Source: Patescibacteria group bacterium
Lineage (GTDB): Bacteria; Patescibacteriota; Microgenomatia; UM-FILTER-40-11
NCBI GenBank assembly: GCA_023473205.1
Contig: JAMCYY010000066.1
Span: 1-9,676, forward strand
Length of the DNA stretch: 9,676 nt
Direction: 5' to 3'
Shown: positions 6,156 through 9,676 of the stretch, one piece after another
How positions within the stretch are numbered: the first letter of the stretch is position 1
Layout of the letters: every line of letters starts with the position of its first letter
Notes under the pieces: model-generated
Told to the model about the DNA's origin: nothing
The model's database searches: none
What the model saw: only the letters and a program-made list of their open reading frames with translations
Position numbers and translations under genes: made by a program

Positions 6156-7535
6156 TTACTCCCAAAAAAAGTTAACATTATTAGCTTTTAATTTTTGATC
6201 TATAATGGCTTTAATTTCCTCCAGACGAGGCTTAGTTCTAGCTTCAGCCCTCAGGCCAATGACTGATTCGGTATTTGAAGGTCTAACCAGCCCCCATCCA
6301 TCCGGAAAAGAAAACCTTAGGCCATCAAAATCCAAAATCTCTGCTTCTGGATAATCAGCCTTAATTTCCTGGGCAATCTTCTTCGTTAAAGTAAATTTGT
6401 CAAAAGCTTCCGGAACTGCAACCCTTACTTCCCGGGTTTCAAAATATTTCGGTAACTCAGCAATAATTTGCGAGAGACGATAACTGCTTTTAGAAACAAT
6501 TTCCAAAACCCGAAAAGTAGCATATAAAGCATCGTCATAACCAAAGTAACGATCACGGAAAAAAAAGTGGCCAGCAATTTCACCGCCAAAAATTGCCCTA
6601 GTTTCTTTCATTTTTCTGACAATATTGGGGTAACCTGTTTTCCAAAGAATTAGTTCTCCACCACAAGTTTCAATATATTCCTTAACCGAAAGCGAAGTCG
6701 AAACATTCATCACGATTTTACTGCCAGGATTTTGGAAACAAATGTCTTTGGCAAAAATCATTGCCAGCCGGTCATTTTCAATAAAATTGGCTTTTTCATC
6801 ATAAACTCCCAAGCGATCACCATCTCCATCATAAGCTAAACCCAAATCAGCTTTTTCTTTAAGAATAGTTTCTCTTAAAAGATCATAATTTTCTGTTTTT
6901 TGCGGATAAGGATCATGATTGGGAAAACTGCCGTCAGGCTCGGAAAAGAGTTCAACGACTTCGCAGCCAATTTCTCTTAAAATTTCTGGAGCATAAATTC
7001 CAGCCGTACCATTACCACAGTCAACAACTACTTTCATTTTCTTTGCCAACTTAATATCTTCTTTAATTTTTTTCTTGTAAGCCGGATAAATATTTACTTC
7101 TTCTTTTAATCCTTGACCAGCGATAAAATTACCTGCTTGGCAAATCTGCAAAATTGCTTGGTAATCTTCTCCAGAAAGTGATGTTTTATTAAGAGAAATT
7201 TTAAAGCCATTATATTGGGCCGGATTATGCGAAGCCGTAACAATCACACAAGCATTAGCATCAAGTTCATACCACGAAAAATACATCATTGGATTAAGAA
7301 TCATACCGAGGTCAACGACATCTAAACCGCAAGAGAGTAAATTAGCGGTTAAAGCCTTAAAAATTTCCGGAGAACTAAGGCGATCATCATGTCCGACAAA
7401 AACTCTTCTTAAATCATGGTTCCGAAAGAAAGTACCAATACCTTTACTAATTATCGTTGCCGTTTCCGAATTCAAATCCTCACCCCAAACACCGCGGATA
7501 TCATAACTGCGAAACATTGAAGATGAAATTGACAT
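6156..7535 (-). CDS. manB: Phosphomannomutase / phosphoglucomutase
   Basis: 459 codons, the normal size for the alpha-D-phosphohexomutase family, which moves phosphate between C6 and C1 of mannose or glucose through a phosphoserine enzyme. All four family motifs are visible: TASHNP with the catalytic serine at 102; the magnesium site DGDGDR at 236-241; the sugar-specificity loop GGEIAGH at 317-323; and the phosphate-binding RPSNTES at 418-424 (usually ending in P, here S). The start is ATG at 7533-7535; another ATG seven codons in (MFRSYDIRG) is possible because FRSYDIRG is where family similarity begins. It follows holA by 11 bp on the same strand and precedes the isomerase-type cupin, so the three probably share a transcript. 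Together with the cupin it would supply mannose-1-phosphate or glucose-1-phosphate for glycans. Which sugar it prefers cannot be read from the sequence. Confidence 0.94.
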   Translation of the reverse strand: MSISSSMFRSYDIRGVWGEDLNSETATIISKGIGTFFRNHDLRRVFVGHDDRLSSPEIFKALTANLLSCGLDVVDLGMILNPMMYFSWYELDANACVIVTASHNPAQYNGFKISLNKTSLSGEDYQAILQICQAGNFIAGQGLKEEVNIYPAYKKKIKEDIKLAKKMKVVVDCGNGTAGIYAPEILREIGCEVVELFSEPDGSFPNHDPYPQKTENYDLLRETILKEKADLGLAYDGDGDRLGVYDEKANFIENDRLAMIFAKDICFQNPGSKIVMNVSTSLSVKEYIETCGGELILWKTGYPNIVRKMKETRAIFGGEIAGHFFFRDRYFGYDDALYATFRVLEIVSKSSYRLSQIIAELPKYFETREVRVAVPEAFDKFTLTKKIAQEIKADYPEAEILDFDGLRFSFPDGWGLVRPSNTESVIGLRAEARTKPRLEEIKAIIDQKLKANNVNFFWE

Positions 7536-7546
7536 TTAAATTAATT

Positions 7547-8242
7547 TTAAATTTTTGTGACAAAAAGTTCAAGCAGGTTTCCTAAAGGAAAAGGACTCCC
7601 GGAAGTTTTTTCTTGATAGTCAATTTCTGAAAGTTCTTGATATAGAGAAATCAAGTTTTCAATTTTAAATAATTTCGCCTGAGAGAGCAGTTTCCCTTTT
7701 TGCCAGGGGGCAATTTTTAAAACATCTTTGGGGTCTTTAGCTAAAATAAGCATCCGGATTTGCCTGACAAGCATTAAAAACAAGTAGCCCGGTTCCACTA
7801 ATGTTAAAGCCTGATGTAACAAACCAATATTATTTTTTGTTTTTCCCGGAGCCAAGCCTTCCAAAAAAGTAAACATTACTGCCGGTAGTTTAAAATTCCT
7901 AAAAACAAAATTCTTGGGATACTTTAACTGGTCAGCTTTAGAAAATTCCTTATTTTCCCAAATAACCACAGCTTCGCCAAGGCTTCGCGTGGCAAGCAAC
8001 TTAATGGAATTTTCTTTTTCTTTGGATTTAGCTCCGGAAAGTAAACTTTCAATTGCAATTGCCCTTTGATTACCAAAAAGGGAAGTCGGGCCGGAAAGAA
8101 GTTCTAATGATTCTTCAGAAATTTCTTTACCTGAAAGCTTAATTACTTCCAAGCCTTGTTTTTGCCATGCCTCAAGCTGCTCCATAAAAGCGCGACGGGA
8201 AGAAACGAGATCATCACCGGAATAAATTAAAATGTTATTCAT
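7547..8242 (-). CDS. holA: DNA polymerase III delta subunit (clamp loader), compact form
   Basis: 231 codons from ATG at 8240-8242 to TAA at 7547-7549. HolA is the clamp-loader subunit that opens the sliding clamp. Features that fit: YSGDDLVSSRRAF at 7-19, in place of the family's 'Y.l.G.d..l...a' start; SLFGNQRAIAIE at 54-65, the 'slFg..r.v.i.' strand; VVIWENKEFSKAD at 92-104; FKLPAVMFTFLEGLAPG at 117-133; and the C-terminal helical collar with MLVRQIRMLIL (157-167), PWQKGKLLSQAKLF (179-192) and LYQELSEIDYQEKTSG (200-215). The usual length is about 330-340 residues, so this copy lacks roughly a third, mainly in the middle domain. It appears intact rather than broken, because both ends align with the family pattern. 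It is the first gene of the unit with manB and the cupin. The AAAAAGG just before the ATG is too close to work as a normal ribosome site. Confidence 0.82.
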   Translation of the reverse strand: MNNILIYSGDDLVSSRRAFMEQLEAWQKQGLEVIKLSGKEISEESLELLSGPTSLFGNQRAIAIESLLSGAKSKEKENSIKLLATRSLGEAVVIWENKEFSKADQLKYPKNFVFRNFKLPAVMFTFLEGLAPGKTKNNIGLLHQALTLVEPGYLFLMLVRQIRMLILAKDPKDVLKIAPWQKGKLLSQAKLFKIENLISLYQELSEIDYQEKTSGSPFPLGNLLELFVTKI

Positions 8243-8315
8243 CCTTTTTATCAGCTTCTTAGATTAAAAAATTTTCAATTTTCAATTTATAATTTTCATT
8301 CAATACTTCAACTTT

Positions 8316-8339
8316 GCCACGTACCGTATGGTACATGGC
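8316..8339. repeat. Hairpin with gccacgtacc / ggtacatggc arms
   Basis: The 10-bp arms match at 9 positions (one C/A mismatch) around a 4-base loop, gtat. It lies inside the larger inverted repeat of the 8265-8458 spacer. It is GC-richer than its surroundings, which suggests a separate inserted element. Confidence 0.7.
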
Positions 8340-8349
8340 TTTGCTCAGT

Positions 8350-8376
8350 ATTGTTCTGAGTTTGTCGAAGAACAAT
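8350..8376. repeat. Palindromic repeat related to the one in ppsA
   Basis: Perfect 8-bp arms (attgttct and agaacaat) surround an 11-base core, gagtttgtcga. The core pattern TTCTGAG-x-x-x-x-TCGAAGAA is the same family as the element at 4568-4592 in ppsA. Confidence 0.75.
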
Positions 8377-8458
8377 TTACATTTACACAATTTACATTCA
8401 ATGAAAATTGTAAATTGAAAATTCATTGAAAATTAAGAATTGAAAATTGTAAATTTGT

Positions 8459-8830
8459 TTATCTTTTTAACAAATCGTGCCATTTGTTTACTGTGCGCAT
8501 ATCAATTCTCTTTTTTCTTTGTCGGTGTGGCAGTAACGCTCCGGAAAAGTTTTTGGGAATATGTAAAAGTTCATGGATTAAAACTTTTTCCTTTTCTTCC
8601 ACGGATAACCGCTCAAAGCGTTCAGTCACCACTTCAATACAGTAATGGGCTTCCTTTTCCAAAGCTATTTGCCAAATTTTAGGCAGTGACCAAATCCTGG
8701 CAATTGCTCTTGATTTTGATCCGTAGCTCCGAAAACAAACAATGTTTTCCGAACGGACGTGAGAAAAACCTAAACCCACCACTAAACGGGAAATTTCCCT
8801 ATTTAAATCCGGCGCTAGTTTAAAATCCAT
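8459..8830 (-). CDS. Small putative metallopeptidase (HELLH, phage-metallopeptidase type)
   Basis: 123 codons; ATG 8828-8830, stop at 8459. The zinc motif HELLH is at residues 86-90, followed by IPKNFSGALLPH with H102 as the likely third ligand, a pattern (HELLHIP...G...PH) that I associate with small proteins annotated as putative phage metallopeptidases (PF18894-like). ARIWSLPKIWQIAL at 43-56 and AHYCIEVVTERFERLS at 61-76 also fit that family, in which the protein is essentially one domain. No signal peptide is present, so it is probably cytoplasmic. Its start overlaps the stop of the EF-like gene by one base (TAATG), so its translation is probably coupled to that gene. The physiological substrate is unknown. 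The arginine- and lysine-rich end (RQRKKR, 103-108) could bind nucleic acid; that is speculation. Confidence 0.8.
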   Translation of the reverse strand: MDFKLAPDLNREISRLVVGLGFSHVRSENIVCFRSYGSKSRAIARIWSLPKIWQIALEKEAHYCIEVVTERFERLSVEEKEKVLIHELLHIPKNFSGALLPHRQRKKRIDMRTVNKWHDLLKR

Positions 8831-9081
8831 TATGCGACTTTGTAAACCTCGTTTCCTTCTGAAACCGGTTGGTCTACTTTTAAACCCACGGTCTGGCCGC
8901 TTTGAGCATCTTGAATCTGTTCATGTTCAATTTGCATTGAAGAAACGGTCATTCTAACCTCATCACTGCCACGGTCAATCCTGATGGTATCACCTACAGA
9001 AAGACTGCTGGTTAATTCCAAAACTGCCACGCCAATTTTGTCAAAATAATGAGTAATTTTTCCAACTTTAAAATCCGGCAT
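8830..9081 (-). CDS. Translation elongation factor-like small protein (EF-Tu domain 2-like beta barrel)
   Basis: 83 codons from ATG at 9079-9081 to TAA at 8830-8832. The sequence VGKITHYFDKIGVAVLEL, then LSVGDTIRID, then VSSMQIEHEQIQDAQSGQTVGLKV and GNEVYKV has the order of strands and the GD-x-I / G-x-x-VGL turns of the beta barrel in EF-Tu domain 2 and IF2. There is no GTPase domain, so it cannot be a factor on its own. Similar stand-alone proteins are annotated 'translation elongation factor-like' in CPR genomes, and a related barrel occurs at the end of some U32 peptidases. It has the one strong Shine-Dalgarno in this window, five bases before the ATG, which suggests high expression. The metallopeptidase gene follows with a one-base overlap. 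What it binds is unknown. Confidence 0.85.
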   Translation of the reverse strand: MPDFKVGKITHYFDKIGVAVLELTSSLSVGDTIRIDRGSDEVRMTVSSMQIEHEQIQDAQSGQTVGLKVDQPVSEGNEVYKVA

Positions 9082-9086
9082 AATTT

Positions 9087-9095
9087 CACCTCCTT
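9087..9095 (-). promoter_or_regulatory. Strong Shine-Dalgarno AAGGAGGTG
   Basis: Minus-strand AAGGAGGTG lies five bases before the ATG at 9079-9081, a near-perfect match to the anti-SD sequence. It fixes the start of the EF-like gene and is the only strong site in the window. Confidence 0.9.
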
Positions 9096-9103
9096 CCTTC
9101 TTG

Positions 9104-9124
9104 GGAAAAACCTACGGTTTTTCC
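9104..9124 (-). promoter_or_regulatory. Leader hairpin directly before the Shine-Dalgarno
   Basis: GGAAAAACC and GGTTTTTCC form a perfect 9-bp stem with a 3-base loop (9113-9115). The hairpin ends eight bases before the Shine-Dalgarno of the EF-like gene. No U-run follows it on the minus strand, so it is not a standard terminator there; control of translation or mRNA protection is more likely. Its GGTTTTTCC half could instead pair with the far copy of GGAAAAACC at 9233-9241. Confidence 0.65.
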
Positions 9125-9130
9125 TCAAAC
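9113..9130 (-). repeat. 18-bp direct repeat, copy 1
   Basis: Tacggtttttcctcaaac is identical to 9230-9247 and lies 117 bp from it in the same orientation. It includes one half of the leader hairpin. Confidence 0.9.
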
Positions 9131-9145
9131 CTTTTCCCTAAAATG

Positions 9146-9183
9146 TATCTTGTCGGATCATCCACCACCTTTCCGACAAGATA
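9146..9183. repeat. 12-bp perfect inverted repeat with 14-base loop
   Basis: Arms tatcttgtcgga (9146-9157) and tccgacaagata (9172-9183) match at all 12 positions. The loop on the minus strand is aaggtggtggatga, a Shine-Dalgarno-like stretch with an ATG that would open only a seven-codon frame (MIRQDTF). It lies within the short frame at 9112-9249 and in the leader of the EF-like gene. It could be a regulator site or an RNA hairpin. Confidence 0.85.
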
Positions 9184-9229
9184 ATTTATAACTTTTTCTA
9201 AATCTCTTACTTCTTTCCAGTTGTTAATT

Positions 9230-9247
9230 TACGGTTTTTCCTCAAAC
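9230..9247 (-). repeat. 18-bp direct repeat, copy 2
   Basis: Identical to 9113-9130. Here the repeat follows directly after the ATG of MFEEKP and is not flanked by the second hairpin half. Confidence 0.9.
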
Positions 9248-9275
9248 ATTTACTCCCTCTCAGCCTTAGTTTGAT

Positions 9276-9676
9276 TTAATTATACCCCAAGCTAACCGCC
9301 AATTCTTCTGCCATAATTAGTTTTCTCTCAAATTCAGCAATCCCTTTCTCCCAAAATTTTTTACCAGTAATATCAATACCCAAGGAAATAAAAATGTTTT
9401 TAGGTGACAAAGAAAGGCCGGCACTCAAAAAGTCCTTAATCTTATCAATAAAATGAGGGTCACTTTGGAGTGAATTTCGCAAAGCTTCTGCAATTAAAAA
9501 CCCGCTCGAATAAGAATAAACATAAAAGAAATTTCGAAAATGGCTCCAGTAGACCCACCAGTTTTGATATTCGCTGCCAACTTCAACGGCATCTCCTAAA
9601 TATGCTTGCATTTTATCTAAAAAAAGCTGGCCAATTGCTTCTTGATCTAAATAACCTTTTTCCCGAAAAGTTATAA
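9276..9676 (-). CDS. pepF: Oligoendopeptidase F (M3 family), C-terminal part
   Basis: The frame is open from the right edge (first visible residues ITFREKGYLDQ) to TAA at 9276-9278, so 132 C-terminal residues are present and the start, with the HExxH zinc site, lies outside. An ATG at 9609-9611 is internal. YLGDAVEVGSEYQNWWVYWSHFRNFFYVYSYSSGFLIAEAL matches the conserved M3/PepF segment in which a His and Tyr pair (SHF...FYVYSY) helps bind substrate; this stretch lies between residues 34 and 75 of the visible part. SPKNIFISLGIDITGKKFWEKGIAEFE is the usual PepF ending. M3 enzymes are cytoplasmic zinc peptidases that cut short peptides. The EF-like gene follows on the same strand after a 194-bp structured leader. 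Confidence 0.92.
   Translation of the reverse strand, partial: ITFREKGYLDQEAIGQLFLDKMQAYLGDAVEVGSEYQNWWVYWSHFRNFFYVYSYSSGFLIAEALRNSLQSDPHFIDKIKDFLSAGLSLSPKNIFISLGIDITGKKFWEKGIAEFERKLIMAEELAVSLGYN

Larger units (their letters stand above)
8265..8458. repeat. Intergenic composite repeat with AAAATTG words
   Basis: This gap between the metallopeptidase gene and holA consists of TTTTCAATT/AATTGAAAA words. Arms 8277-8299 and 8401-8423 form an inverted repeat matching at 22 of 23 positions and enclose two separate hairpins (8316-8339 and 8350-8376). Further words continue to 8458, up to the metallopeptidase stop codon. No gene is seen here. It may serve as a terminator for the upstream gene pair or be a small non-autonomous mobile unit. 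Confidence 0.8.
9112..9249 (-). other. Short reading frame with an internal TAA between pepF and the EF-like gene
   Basis: One minus-strand frame reads ATG (9247-9249), MFEEKP, TAA (9229-9231), then 38 further sense codons to TAG (9112-9114). The 38 codons start INNWKEVRDLEKVINYLVG, run on through VVDDPTRYILGK and end RFEEKP. The second part has a protein-like composition but no ATG, GTG or TTG start before its middle; ATT at 9226-9228 would be the first codon. GAGAGGGAG stands before the ATG as a fair Shine-Dalgarno. FEEKP and its 18-bp DNA occur at both ends. It may be a decayed small gene, a leader peptide followed by re-initiation, or chance. I do not recognise the protein. Confidence 0.35.

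Noticed and set aside
6088..6180. 13-bp direct repeat (aaagttaacatta) at 6088-6100 and 6168-6180
   Set aside because: One copy is the end of the mutase gene and the other the start of the cupin gene. The sequence is A/T-rich, so it is probably chance.
8440..8682. Plus-strand 80-codon frame
   Set aside because: Antisense to the metallopeptidase, whose HELLH motif makes the minus strand the coding one.
9104..9124. Rho-independent terminator after pepF
   Set aside because: The stem is perfect, but no U-run follows on the minus strand and a Shine-Dalgarno comes directly after it. On the plus strand no gene ends here.
9470..9676. Plus-strand 68-codon frame at the right edge
   Set aside because: Antisense to the conserved PepF segment, which is clearly coding on the minus strand.
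1..9676. Recoded TGA (glycine), as in some CPR lineages
   Set aside because: Full-length conserved proteins are obtained with TGA as stop, and glycine is encoded by normal GGN codons.
1..9676. tRNA, rRNA, transposase or integrase genes
   Set aside because: I looked for cloverleaf arms, rRNA motifs and recombinase signatures on both strands and saw none.

Overview
The window looks like genomic DNA from an uncultivated Patescibacteria (CPR) bacterium, probably of the Microgenomates type. This is inferred from the mix of genes and repeats, not from a marker gene. It is AT-rich and uses the standard stop code (every complete gene I read ends in TAA, and full-length proteins appear with TGA treated as a stop). 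It has a compact HolA, a small EF-Tu domain-2-like protein followed by a small 'phage-type' metallopeptidase, almost no Shine-Dalgarno sites, and intergenic spaces filled with short A/T-rich word repeats and small palindromic elements.

Layout, left to right. (1) 1-2916: two convergent genes meet tail to tail. The left one (+ strand, only its end is in the window) and the right one (- strand, 871 codons, a membrane-anchored Cys-rich protein) share 126 identical bases as an inverted repeat that encodes an HEVCH (HExxH) motif. The two proteins then end differently: the left has a 52-residue tail with a plausible third zinc ligand, while the right stops after four residues. (2) 2970-3191: a small coiled-coil protein of unknown function, divergent from the Cys-rich gene. 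(3) 3239-5575 (-): phosphoenolpyruvate synthase, carrying a mobile-looking palindromic repeat translated in frame in its interdomain linker. (4) 5576-5720: a block of CAAAT-type words and inverted repeats. (5) 5721-8242 (-): a probable transcription unit holA > phosphomannomutase/phosphoglucomutase > mannose-6-phosphate isomerase-type cupin. (6) 8243-8458: a second repeat-filled spacer with two hairpins. (7) 8459-9081 (-): the EF-like protein and the metallopeptidase, overlapping by one base. (8) 9082-9275: an unusually structured leader with the only strong Shine-Dalgarno, a 12-bp inverted repeat, an 18-bp direct repeat and a short broken reading frame. (9) 9276-9676 (-): the C-terminal part of an M3-family oligoendopeptidase F, cut by the window edge.

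Metabolically, PEP synthase makes PEP from pyruvate, while the mutase and the isomerase-type cupin point to mannose-phosphate and glucose-phosphate interconversion for surface glycans. The rest is replication (HolA), peptide breakdown (PepF) and small proteins of unknown role. The best candidate for something undescribed is the inverted repeat at the left end. Flipping the 189-bp segment between its arms would swap the protein tails, so that either one protein or the other carries the complete metalloprotease C-terminus. An assembly artefact must be excluded first. The second candidate is the leader at 9104-9249, where one strand segment can pair with either of two copies of the same sequence.
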